Program-made: the position numbers and the translations under genes | The notes under the pieces: generated by a model | Told to the model about the DNA's origin: nothing | What the model saw: the letters and a program-made list of their open reading frames with translations, nothing else | The model's database searches: none | Origin: Acidobacteriota bacterium | GTDB lineage: Bacteria; Acidobacteriota; Terriglobia; Acidiferrales; UBA7541 | Length of the DNA stretch: 64,000 nucleotides | Assembly: GCA_013289665.1 (NCBI GenBank) | Contig: JABCZN010000002.1 | Coordinates: 248,001-312,000, forward strand | Direction of reading: 5' to 3' | Shown here: piece by piece, positions 51,077-59,274 of the stretch | Layout of the letters: each line of letters starts with the position of its first letter | Position numbering within the stretch: position 1 is the first letter of the stretch

Positions 51077-52036
51077 TTAGAAGGTGGGGGTGCCGGCGGC
51101 TGCGGCGCGGTTGCGCGCTGCCGCTGCTGGCACGGATAACATTCCCAGTATAGCTTTCACGGGGACTTCGATTTGCGGATGGAGGGCCTTGGCCATGGAT
51201 TCGATGCCCGTGACGAGGCGACCGGCTGGGCGGGAGACGTGGCCGTTGGCGTCGAGGGCGAAGACGCGGCCATCGCGCACGGCCGGAATCGCGTACCACT
51301 CGTCGGGGAACGCCAGGGACAGATATTCATCGCGGGCTTGATCCGCGACGTAGCCGCAGGGAGCGATGAAGATGACTTCCGGGGCTGCATCCACGATTTC
51401 CCGAAGGCTGACGCGGCGAGAAGGAGTTCTTATTTTGCCCAGAACGTCGACGCCGCCTGCATGCTCCACCATTTCCGGAACCCAGTGGCCGCCGACATAA
51501 AACGGTTGCAGCCATTCGAGCACGGCGACTCTAGGCTGCTCAGACTGCGAGGCGAGCTGCGCTTTCAGGCGGCCGAGGCGTTCGCCGATGTGGGTGACGA
51601 GTTCCTGAGCACGCTCGCGGCGTCCGGTGGCTTCGCCAATCCACAAAATGTCGCGCCAGACGTCGCCGAGGTCGTGCGGATCGAGGCTGATGATTTCCGG
51701 TTGCTTGGAGATAGTGGCAAGTGCGGCACCGAGTTCTTCGGGTGTGGCCGCGCAGACGTGGCAGAGGTCTTGCGTGAAAATCAGGTCGGGAGCGAGTGCT
51801 TCGAGGCGATCGCGATTCACGGCGTAGATGGATTCGCCGCGCTCCACATGCTCGCGGACCAGGCGATCGGTTTCCGCGGGGGTGGCTTCTTTCGGGAGGC
51901 GGGAGGAAACGACCGGGGTTTTTGTTTTTGCGCGGAGGGGAAAATCGCATTCGTGGCTGACGCCGACGATTTCTTCATCCAGGCCTAGAGCGAACAATAT
52001 CTCCGTGGCGGAGGGCAGTAAGGAAACGATACGCAT
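51077..52036 (-). CDS. BtuF-like cobalamin/iron-siderophore binding protein (no signal peptide)
   Basis: 319 aa, starting MRIVSLLPSATEILFALGL. It has the periplasmic-binding fold of the BtuF/FecB type (PF01497-like): two lobes with VVSSRLPKEATP and PRVAVLEWLQPFYVGGHWVPEMVEHAGG. The motif FTQDLCHVCA is characteristic of a cytoplasmic-looking BtuF-like subgroup. There is no signal peptide or lipobox, unlike ordinary BtuF, so a periplasmic job is doubtful unless exported by another route. No permease or ATPase gene is adjacent. The C-terminal end AAARNRAAAAGTPTF is low complexity. Confidence 0.8.
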   Translation of the reverse strand: MRIVSLLPSATEILFALGLDEEIVGVSHECDFPLRAKTKTPVVSSRLPKEATPAETDRLVREHVERGESIYAVNRDRLEALAPDLIFTQDLCHVCAATPEELGAALATISKQPEIISLDPHDLGDVWRDILWIGEATGRRERAQELVTHIGERLGRLKAQLASQSEQPRVAVLEWLQPFYVGGHWVPEMVEHAGGVDVLGKIRTPSRRVSLREIVDAAPEVIFIAPCGYVADQARDEYLSLAFPDEWYAIPAVRDGRVFALDANGHVSRPAGRLVTGIESMAKALHPQIEVPVKAILGMLSVPAAAARNRAAAAGTPTF

Positions 52037-52082
52037 AAGCTGACTTTAGCATAGTTCAACATGGCGGGGTGTTCACGAAGGG

Positions 52083-52110
52083 CGAAGCGCCCGCCCGAGA
52101 AGGCGGCCCT
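52083..52110. repeat. GC-rich palindromic intergenic repeat, family B copy
   Basis: CGAAGCGCCCGCCCGAGAAG then GCGGCCCT. It carries the GCGCCCGCC-(N)GAGAA-GGCGGCC core that is shared with 39964 and 22049, with the two G/C arms able to pair around GAGAA. Confidence 0.65.
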
Positions 52111-52145
52111 AGAAATGCCAGAGGGACGCGAGCGGCGCAGAGAGC

Positions 52146-53402
52146 TTACTGGTAGAGGAAATAGCGGCGGCGGACCGCGTCATAAGCGGCAAGGTCTTTG
52201 GCCCAATTAAGGATGATTTCGCTGACAGCTGTGCCGGCCTGGAGTTGCTGGATGGTGGAATCGTTGCCGAGGAGAAAGAGGATTTTGGTTAGATCGAAAT
52301 TGTCGGGATATTTTTTGTAGAGAGCGGCAGCAACTTCGAGGCCTGTGCGCATGGAACGAAGCGCGGCACGGTCGGTTACGCGGACGCCGACGCCGCCGCA
52401 GTGCTGGCCGGCGTAGAGGCCGCTGACGGGAATGAACGGCTGATTGACGAAGTGGACGCCGGGAAGATTTTTTGCGTTGAGTAGTTCGGCGACTTCTTCG
52501 CCGTTGATCCAGGGAGCGCCGAATTCTTCAAAAGGCGCTTCTGTCCCCCGGCCGACCGAGACGCCTGCATTCTGAAGGATTTCGAGGCCGGGATAGAACA
52601 GCGAGCCTTTCAGAGTGCGCAGGTTCGGCGAGGGCGGAATCCATTTCCGTCCGGTGCTTTCAAAAAAATAGTTGCGATGCCAGTTTTTCATCGGAATCAC
52701 GTGGAGTTGGGCGTTGATGTGGTTTTCCGCGTTGAAAAACTGGGCGAGTTCGCCGATGGTGAGGGCGTAGCGGACGGGGAGCGGGTAATAGGCGACGAAG
52801 GCGGTTTTTTCGGCGTCGAGCATGGGGCCTTCGATGATGTCGCCGTTCAACGGGTTCGGGCGGTCGAGCACGAAGAACGCGATATTGCGCTTCGCGGCTT
52901 CTTCCATGCAGTAGGCCATCGTGGTGGTGTAAGTGTAGAAGCGGACGCCAGCGTCCTGGACGTCGAACACGAGAGCGTCTATGCCCTGCAGCATTTCGTC
53001 GGTGGGGCGCAGATGGTCGCCGTAAAGGCTAAAGATGGGCAGTCCGGTCGAAGCGTCTTTGGAGGATGGAAGCTTTTCGTCGGAGTGGCCGGCGATGCCG
53101 TGTTCCGGGCTGAAGAGGGCTACGACTTGCACTCCGGGGGCGTGGGCGAGAACGTTGATCGTGGTGCGCTCCTGATAGTCGAGACCGGTGTGATTGGTGA
53201 TTAATCCGATGTGCTTGCCGCGCAGGGGGGCGAATTTTTCCGCTTCCAGGACGTCGAGCCCGGTCTGGACGCGGCCGGCGCGGCTTCTGCTCCTGGCTGG
53301 TTTGGCGTGGGTCTGAGCCGAAATTGCAGCGCCTGATGAGAGAGCAAGCACGGAACAAATGGCGGAAAGCGCAAATCGAGAAACTCGGGAGCGATGTTTC
53401 AT
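52146..53402 (-). CDS. namZ: NamZ-type exo-beta-N-acetylmuramidase (DUF1343)
   Basis: 418 aa from the ATG at 53402 (MKHRSRVSRFALSAICSVLAL), which gives a clean signal peptide; the upstream in-frame ATG at 53444 adds 14 residues. DUF1343 features are plain: GKHIGLITNHTG, LFSPEHGIAG, DVQDAGVRFYTYTTTM, FFVLDRPNPLNG, and the APWINGEE and VNQPFIPVSGLYAGQHCGGVGV segments. NamZ of Bacillus subtilis removes MurNAc from the non-reducing end of MurNAc-GlcNAc chains. It is divergent from the NagZ-AmiE-type fusion, reproducing the namZ-nagZ-amiE gene linkage of Bacillus, and the two probably act one after the other outside the cytoplasm. Confidence 0.93.
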   Translation of the reverse strand: MKHRSRVSRFALSAICSVLALSSGAAISAQTHAKPARSRSRAGRVQTGLDVLEAEKFAPLRGKHIGLITNHTGLDYQERTTINVLAHAPGVQVVALFSPEHGIAGHSDEKLPSSKDASTGLPIFSLYGDHLRPTDEMLQGIDALVFDVQDAGVRFYTYTTTMAYCMEEAAKRNIAFFVLDRPNPLNGDIIEGPMLDAEKTAFVAYYPLPVRYALTIGELAQFFNAENHINAQLHVIPMKNWHRNYFFESTGRKWIPPSPNLRTLKGSLFYPGLEILQNAGVSVGRGTEAPFEEFGAPWINGEEVAELLNAKNLPGVHFVNQPFIPVSGLYAGQHCGGVGVRVTDRAALRSMRTGLEVAAALYKKYPDNFDLTKILFLLGNDSTIQQLQAGTAVSEIILNWAKDLAAYDAVRRRYFLYQ

Positions 53403-53509
53403 ATGTCCCAATGATATTCTGGAACGGGAGTTCCGCACCTTCATTGTGAGCGGGTAGTGCGCGTGCTATATACAGTCAAGGCATGGGGCACGGCAGGGAT
53501 TTCTCCAAT

Positions 53510-56494
53510 ATGAGCAGGCGAAGCGCCCGGTTGATGCTATTGCCCCTGATTCTTTTATCCTTTATGACACCGAAAGCTCGCAGTCAATCGCGCAGTGGAA
53601 AGTCTCGGAAAACCGCAGCTTCAAAGAGCGCGGCGAAACAAAACCCCACGCAGGCCGCTGCGAACTCCAAATCTTCATCCGAAGACGCCAGCAAGTGGGT
53701 GGAATCGACGCTGAAGGAGATGAGCGTTGAGGAAAAAGTCGGGCAGCTTCTTTTTACCACGTATCACGGCAGCTTTACGGCGACGGACTCCGCGGCTTAT
53801 GCGCAGATGATGCACGACGTGGAAGATTTGCACGTCGGCGGCTTCATCAATGTGACGCAAGGTTCACCGCTGGGTTTTCTGAAGAGCCAGGCGTATCCCT
53901 CGGCGGTGCTGAGCAACCAGTTGCAGGCGAAGTCCAGGCTGCCGCTGCTGATCGGTGCGGATTTCGAACGCGGCACGGCGATGCGGGTGGACGAAGGGAC
54001 ATCATTTCCGACGGCGATGGCAGTGGCGGCGGCTGGAAATCCGAAAGACGCTTATACGATGGGAAAGATCACCGCGCTGGAGGCGCGCGCTGCGGGCATC
54101 CGGTGGATTTACGCGCCGGACGCGGACGTGAACAGCAATCCGGGAAATCCAATTATCAACACGCGGTCATTTGGCGAAAATCCGGAAAGAGTGTCGGAGT
54201 TTGTGACCGAATTTATCCGCGGCGTGCAACAGAACGGTGGACTGGCGACCGCGAAGCATTTCCCCGGGCATGGCGACACCACGGCGGACTCGCACATTGA
54301 TTTGCCGGTGGTGACGGCGGATCGCGCGCGACTTGAAAATCTGGAGTTTGTGCCGTTTCGCGCGGCGATTGCAGCGGGCGTGGGCAGTATCATGACCGGG
54401 CATCTGAGTGTTCCGGCGCTGGAGCCGGACCCGGATACGCCGGCGACGCTTTCGTCGCGAGTGTTGACGGATTTGTTGCGCAAGCAGCTTGGATTTCAGG
54501 GTCTGGTGGTCACCGACGCGATGGACATGGGTGGGATTACAGTCCGATATGCGCCGGGTGATGCGGCGGTGCGCGCTTTTCTTGCCGGCGCGGACGCGTT
54601 GCTGATGCCGCCGGTGCCCGATGCGGCTTATGAAGCGCTGCTGGCGGCCACGCATTCCGGGCAGATTTCGCAGGAGCGGCTTGACGCTTCGGTGCGGCGA
54701 ATCCTGGAAGCGAAAGCGCACCTCGACTTGCAGAAGAACCGGCTGGTGGATGTCGCCGCCCTGAATGAAAAATTCGGCCTCGTGGCTTGGCAGGCGGAGT
54801 CGCAGGAAATTTCCGACCGGGGGATCACGCTGTTGCGCGACACGCCGCTTCGCCTGCCGCTGGACGGAACGAAACCGTCGCGGGCGTTGCTGGTTTGCCT
54901 ATACGCCGACCCGGAACCGTATCCGGGAGAAGATTTGGAGCGTGAGCTGCGCAGGCGGTTTGATTCCGTGGTGACGCTGCGCGCGGACACGAAATTCGCG
55001 AAGGCGGGAAATTTGAAGCTACCCGGCCCGGATTCCTACGACGTCGCTATTCTGGCGCTGTTTGTGCGGGTCAGCGATCGCAAGGGCGATGTGGATGTGC
55101 CGGCCGATCAATTCCCCCTGATCCAACAGATTTACAAAACTGGAAAGCCCGTGATTTCCGTCGGCCTTGGAAGCCCTTACTTGATCGAGCGGTTTCCCCA
55201 GGCGGAGACGTGGCTTTCGGTGTTCGGGATCGCGGACGTAGCGCAGATTTCCGTGGCGCGGGCTTTGTTTGGGGAAATTCCGATTCGCGGGCGCTTGCCG
55301 GTGACGATTCCAGGCGTTGACTTGAAGGCTGGCTACGGAATGCAGGTGCCAGCCAATCCTATGACATTGCAGCCAATGGATGTGCGCGGAGAGTCGTTGT
55401 TGAAGCCGGCTTTTGACGTGGTGGAGAAGGCCATTGCCGACAAGGCGTTTCCCGGCGCGACGCTGGCCGTCGGCTTTCGCGGCAAGTTAAGCGTGCACGC
55501 GGTTGGCAAACAGAAATACGATGCAAAGTCGCCCGCGGTGAGTGCGGACACGATGTACGACATCGCTTCACTCACAAAAGTGGTGGTGACGACGACGCTC
55601 GTGGAAAAGCTGGTGGAGGGCGACTTCCCTTCTCCGCTGAATCTGGATGCGCCGATCGAGCGCTATTTGCCGGAATGGCCGAAAGGGCCACAGCCGGAGT
55701 GGCGCCACAAAGTGACCGTACGCAATTTAATGACCCACACTTCGGGGCTTCCTCCGTTTAAGGAATACTGGCGCACTTCAACGAGCAAGCAGGAGACGCT
55801 GGCGAGAATTATTGCCGAGCCACTGGAATATGAGCCGGGAACGAAGGTCGTGTACTCCGACCTGGGAATTATTTTGATGGCGGAGATTATTCAGCGGCTG
55901 ACCGGGAAGCCGCTCGATGTGCTGGCGAATGAGAATATTTTTGGGCCGCTGGGGATGAACCATTCGATGTACAACCCTCCGAAGGCGATTTGGCCGGAAA
56001 TTGCGCCGACGGAATTCGACAGCCAGTTGCGTCATAGGATGCTGCAAGGAGAAGTCCACGACGAAAATGCGTTTGCCATCGGCGGCGTTTCCGGGCACGC
56101 GGGCGTTTTCAGCACCTCGGGCGACTTGGCGGTATTCTGCCAGATGCTGCTAAATGGCGGAGTATACGCGCACCACCGGATTCTGAGGCGCGCAACGATC
56201 GCGGAATTTACGTCGCCGCAACCGTTGGCCCAAAACACGCGCACTCTAGGCTGGGTGGTGCCGACGGAAGGCAGCTCGAGCGGGCACTATTTCTCTTCGC
56301 ACAGCTACGGGCATACGGGCTTCACCGGAACAACGATCTGGATCGACCCGGACCGGCAGCTTTTCGTGGTGCTGCTGACGAATCGCGTGCACCCGACACG
56401 CGAGAACCACAAAATCGCGGAACTGCGGCCTGCGGTCCACGACGCCATCATGAAATCCCTGGGCCTTGCCACTGAAGCCGTCCCCGCGAGATAG
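53510..56494 (+). CDS. NagZ-type beta-N-acetylglucosaminidase fused to serine beta-lactamase-fold (AmiE-like) hydrolase
   Basis: 994 aa from the ATG at 53510 (MSRRSARLMLLPLILL), giving a signal peptide; an ATG at 53483 adds nine residues. After a Ser/Lys-rich linker comes the GH3 NagZ domain (about 55-390): KHFPGHGDTTADSHIDLP holds the NagZ His/Asp dyad and VTDAMDMG the nucleophile Asp (about residue 336). A GH3 C-terminal Rossmann-like domain spans about 430-610. The last 370 residues are a class C beta-lactamase-fold hydrolase: ASLTKV (Ser-xx-Lys, near 687), YSDLG (Tyr-x-Asp in place of YxN, near 782) and GHTGFTG. In Bacillus, NagZ and AmiE (a MurNAc-L-Ala amidase of this fold) are separate proteins. 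The fusion would release GlcNAc and remove peptides from MurNAc in one polypeptide. Confidence 0.92.
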   Translation: MSRRSARLMLLPLILLSFMTPKARSQSRSGKSRKTAASKSAAKQNPTQAAANSKSSSEDASKWVESTLKEMSVEEKVGQLLFTTYHGSFTATDSAAYAQMMHDVEDLHVGGFINVTQGSPLGFLKSQAYPSAVLSNQLQAKSRLPLLIGADFERGTAMRVDEGTSFPTAMAVAAAGNPKDAYTMGKITALEARAAGIRWIYAPDADVNSNPGNPIINTRSFGENPERVSEFVTEFIRGVQQNGGLATAKHFPGHGDTTADSHIDLPVVTADRARLENLEFVPFRAAIAAGVGSIMTGHLSVPALEPDPDTPATLSSRVLTDLLRKQLGFQGLVVTDAMDMGGITVRYAPGDAAVRAFLAGADALLMPPVPDAAYEALLAATHSGQISQERLDASVRRILEAKAHLDLQKNRLVDVAALNEKFGLVAWQAESQEISDRGITLLRDTPLRLPLDGTKPSRALLVCLYADPEPYPGEDLERELRRRFDSVVTLRADTKFAKAGNLKLPGPDSYDVAILALFVRVSDRKGDVDVPADQFPLIQQIYKTGKPVISVGLGSPYLIERFPQAETWLSVFGIADVAQISVARALFGEIPIRGRLPVTIPGVDLKAGYGMQVPANPMTLQPMDVRGESLLKPAFDVVEKAIADKAFPGATLAVGFRGKLSVHAVGKQKYDAKSPAVSADTMYDIASLTKVVVTTTLVEKLVEGDFPSPLNLDAPIERYLPEWPKGPQPEWRHKVTVRNLMTHTSGLPPFKEYWRTSTSKQETLARIIAEPLEYEPGTKVVYSDLGIILMAEIIQRLTGKPLDVLANENIFGPLGMNHSMYNPPKAIWPEIAPTEFDSQLRHRMLQGEVHDENAFAIGGVSGHAGVFSTSGDLAVFCQMLLNGGVYAHHRILRRATIAEFTSPQPLAQNTRTLGWVVPTEGSSSGHYFSSHSYGHTGFTGTTIWIDPDRQLFVVLLTNRVHPTRENHKIAELRPAVHDAIMKSLGLATEAVPAR

Positions 56495-56499
56495 CCGCG

Positions 56500-56900
56500 C
56501 TAGTGCACAGGAGGATCCGCTGCTGTAGCGGCGCGATTCGCGGTAGTGAACCGCTCAACCCCGGACTCGTCCATAAAGAAACTACGTTCACCTTCTTGAT
56601 ACTTTTGCGGACGAGTGACAACAAAGTAGCGCTCTACGCGGCCCTGAGAGCTTGGCCCGGCTGTCCATAAAATGAATTCGTATCCTGATTTGGTTCCACT
56701 GGCCAGAACCAAATCAATTAGAGACCCGCTGGAATCATTGCCGAGTTCCTCCAGGCTTGTAGCGAAGCCCTATCTGGATGTTCTCTGGCATATTCGATCT
56801 GAGCCAGGAAGATGGTGCGAAGCGGATCCGACGCTCGGGTGTCAAGATGCCCCTTTCTCCAAAGGACTGCCCCAACAATTAGAATCCCCAAAGGACACAC
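56500..56900 (-). pseudogene. Frameshifted acidobacterial pilin-like protein
   Basis: Two adjacent minus-strand reading frames make one protein of a type common in acidobacteria. The N-terminal piece (GTG at 56900) reads CPLGILIVGAVLWRKGH then RASDPLRTIFLAQIEYAREHPD; the second begins GFATSLEELGNDSSG and continues SLIDLVLASGTKSGYEFILW and FFMDESGVERFTT to the stop at 56500. These match the pilin-like pattern (LRTxxxAxxxYAxxxPxxGFxxSLxxLG, LASGTKSGYxF, FFxDxSGVxR). The join needs a one-base change near 56770 (GATAGGGCTTC). The start is uncertain: no ATG or RBS is convincing. Either a genuine pseudogene or a sequence error. Confidence 0.5.
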
Positions 56901-56931
56901 AGAACGCCACCTGAAGAGGCCATTTTTCGCT

Positions 56932-57660
56932 TCACGCAAACTCCTTTTCCACCTGCCGCAAATCCTCGATCCTCCCCAAGTCTCGCCAATAGCAGTCATC
57001 CGCGCGAAACGCCATAATTTTTTCGCCCTCTTTCGCGAGACGAAGATACGTTGGGATAATCGAGAAGACGCCTTCCTCGCTGATCTTTGCAAGGAGTCGC
57101 GGGGAGATGGCATGAATGCCGGAAAATGCGTGGGCCTGCAAGTTCGGCGTGTCGCGAACAAATTCAGGGTCCTGACCACTAACCCACCGCCCACAAAGCT
57201 CGCCCTCCGGACTAAACAGCAATTGCCGCGAGCTTTCACGCTCCTGCGTCACCAATGTTGCGAGCGCAGGATGTTCCGAGTGAAATTTCATCAACTGCTG
57301 CAGATCAATGTTGCTGACGACATCTACATTGTGAAGAAGGAACGGTTCATCCAGGCGGTTGGGTTCCTGGAGAAAGAACCACGCGGCTTTTTTCAGTCCG
57401 CCGCCGGTGTCGAGCAGAAGTTCCTCGCGGGAAAATTCGATCTGCAGGCCAAAATTGTTGTTGGCTTTCAGATATTGGATCACCAGGTCGGCAAAGTGGT
57501 GCACGTTGATGATGACATCGCGCACGCCGAATGAAGCGAGACGCGTGAGTGTCAGTTCCAGCAGCGTGCGGCCGCGGATTTCCACGAGCGCCTTGGGGCG
57601 GTCATTCGTAAGTGGGCGCAGGCGCGTACCAAGGCCCGCGGCGAGAACCATGGCCCTCAT
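56932..57660 (-). CDS. murU: MurU-type N-acetylmuramate-1-phosphate uridylyltransferase
   Basis: 242 aa. The nucleotidyltransferase signature is LAAGLGTRLRPLTNDRPKALVEI; the metal-binding and sugar-binding segments LLHNVDVVSNIDL and LLDTGGGLKKA are those of the MurU/RmlA-like group, and the C-terminus (DDCYWRDLGRIEDL) matches MurU. Product would be UDP-MurNAc from MurNAc-1-P and UTP. The start overlaps the stop of the amgK-rapZ fusion gene by four bases (57657-57660), the amgK-murU pairing of pseudomonads, which firmly supports the function. Confidence 0.9.
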   Translation of the reverse strand: MRAMVLAAGLGTRLRPLTNDRPKALVEIRGRTLLELTLTRLASFGVRDVIINVHHFADLVIQYLKANNNFGLQIEFSREELLLDTGGGLKKAAWFFLQEPNRLDEPFLLHNVDVVSNIDLQQLMKFHSEHPALATLVTQERESSRQLLFSPEGELCGRWVSGQDPEFVRDTPNLQAHAFSGIHAISPRLLAKISEEGVFSIIPTYLRLAKEGEKIMAFRADDCYWRDLGRIEDLRQVEKEFA

Positions 57661-59096
57661 CGGCCGATCTTCTCCATCTCCAGGTGCCGCACCTCCACCT
57701 CGATGCCGCTCTGGCCGCGCAGTCGTTTCGCCAGGTGTTCTGCGAGAAAAACCGAGCGGTGCTGCCCGCCGGTGCAGCCGAACGAGACCATTAGGTTCTT
57801 GAAACCGCGCTGCTGGTAGCTGGCAACGCTGGCTTCGATGAGCGAAATCGCGCTGGCAAGATACTGATGCACTCCTTCCTGCTGGTTCAAATAGTCAATC
57901 ACAGGTGCATCTTTGCCCGTCAGTTGCTTGAAGCGCTCTTCCCTGCCGGGATTCGGCAAGCCGCGGGCATCGAAAATATATCCGCCGCCGTTCCCGGTGT
58001 CGTCCTTGGGTAGATCGTGGTGGAACGAGAAACTGAAAATGCGCACGACGAGCTTTTGCGATTGCGGGTGCGAGGCGGGCGTAAGGCGCTGGAGCTTTTC
58101 GGATGCCAGCATGTTTTGAAACGCGCTCATGAGGGTCGGAAGCTCAATGGGTAACTTCGCATGATGCAGCAGCCAGCGAATGTTTTTCAGGGCATAGGGC
58201 ACGCTTTGCAGAAAGTGCGGTTTGCGTTCGTAGAAGCCGCGGAAACCATAGGCGCCAAGGGCTTGCATGATCCGGACATAGACGAAGGCGTAGTAGTAGC
58301 TTAGAAATGCGTCGCGATCGAGCTTGATATGCGTTCTAAGCGCGTCGAGGTAATCGTTCAGGAGTTGCTGGCGGAGATCCGGCGGCAAATCCGCTTTGGC
58401 GTCAAAGAGCAGCGAGGCAATGTCGTATTGCAACGCGCCCTTTCGGCCGCCCTGATAGTCCACAAAATATGGCTGCGCTCCGCGCAACATGATATTTCGC
58501 GATTGAAAATCGCGATAGAGGAAATAATCGCCGGGGGCAGCCAGAAGAAGGTCCGTGAGGCGGTCAAAGTCATCTTCAAGATCCTGTTCATTAAAGTGGA
58601 TCGCGGCCAGGCGAAGGAAATAATATTTGAAATAGTTAAGGTCCCAGTCGATGGATTGGCGGTCGAATCTCCCGCGTGGGTAGCAAACGGAGTAATCCAG
58701 GTCGCGGCCAGCTTCAATTTGAAAGCGAGGCAACTCCGCGACGACCTTGCGGTAATACTCCACCACCGGTGCAGCGATGGATTCACCCGACCGATTCACA
58801 GAAAGGAAATCAAAGAGAGTCGTGTCGCCAAGATCCTCCTCAAGGTACGCCCCGCGGTCCAGATCCTCTTCGTAGATTTCGGGCACCGGGAGGCCGTGGC
58901 GGCGGAAGTGCCGCGAGAAGGCCAGGAATGCGGCATTCTCCTCACGCACCCCGTACAAAACGCCGATCGCAGACTGATTCCCCCGGAAAAAGCGGATGAT
59001 TTTGCGTCCGGAACCGCCGAGGTCTCCCTGAAGCGGCTGGATGCGCTCCGGGGCGGTGTGGAAATGCTTTTCAAACAGTTTGTTCAGAACGTCCAT
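57657..59096 (-). CDS. amgK: AmgK-type amino-sugar kinase fused to RapZ C-terminal domain
   Basis: 479 aa. Residues about 1-335 are an aminoglycoside-phosphotransferase-fold kinase of the AmgK group: catalytic loop YRDFQSRNIM (Asp196, Asn201), metal Asp in FVDYQGG (Asp213) and LEEDLGDTTLF. AmgK phosphorylates MurNAc and GlcNAc at C1. Residues about 349-476 are a second domain that is the C-terminal domain of RapZ (YvcJ/YhbJ family): IFSFSF, YIFDARGLPNPG, LTGKDAPVIDYL and the loop GCTGGQHRSVFLAEHLA. The RapZ P-loop ATPase N-domain is missing. In E. coli this C-domain binds glucosamine-6-phosphate and the GlmZ RNA. Here its fusion to a cell-wall salvage kinase suggests metabolite-controlled activity. 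It is the first gene of a two-gene unit with murU. Confidence 0.93.
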   Translation of the reverse strand: MDVLNKLFEKHFHTAPERIQPLQGDLGGSGRKIIRFFRGNQSAIGVLYGVREENAAFLAFSRHFRRHGLPVPEIYEEDLDRGAYLEEDLGDTTLFDFLSVNRSGESIAAPVVEYYRKVVAELPRFQIEAGRDLDYSVCYPRGRFDRQSIDWDLNYFKYYFLRLAAIHFNEQDLEDDFDRLTDLLLAAPGDYFLYRDFQSRNIMLRGAQPYFVDYQGGRKGALQYDIASLLFDAKADLPPDLRQQLLNDYLDALRTHIKLDRDAFLSYYYAFVYVRIMQALGAYGFRGFYERKPHFLQSVPYALKNIRWLLHHAKLPIELPTLMSAFQNMLASEKLQRLTPASHPQSQKLVVRIFSFSFHHDLPKDDTGNGGGYIFDARGLPNPGREERFKQLTGKDAPVIDYLNQQEGVHQYLASAISLIEASVASYQQRGFKNLMVSFGCTGGQHRSVFLAEHLAKRLRGQSGIEVEVRHLEMEKIGR

Positions 59097-59274
59097 GAAA
59101 TAGGTTCCAGCTCAATCGGATTTACAAGCGAAACAAGACAAGCTCTTTTCTATCATAGCTGTTCGCCGCGGCACGCATACAATTGGGGGAGCGTTGCTGT
59201 TCCTGTTGATAGGGAAAACGAAACTTACGCGCGTCCCTTTACGTGGAGGTAGGAGGCCCCGTTATACTTTAGAA

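Noticed and set aside
57612-57794. 60-codon plus-strand frame opposite murU/amgK
   Set aside because: Antisense to two well-supported overlapping genes.
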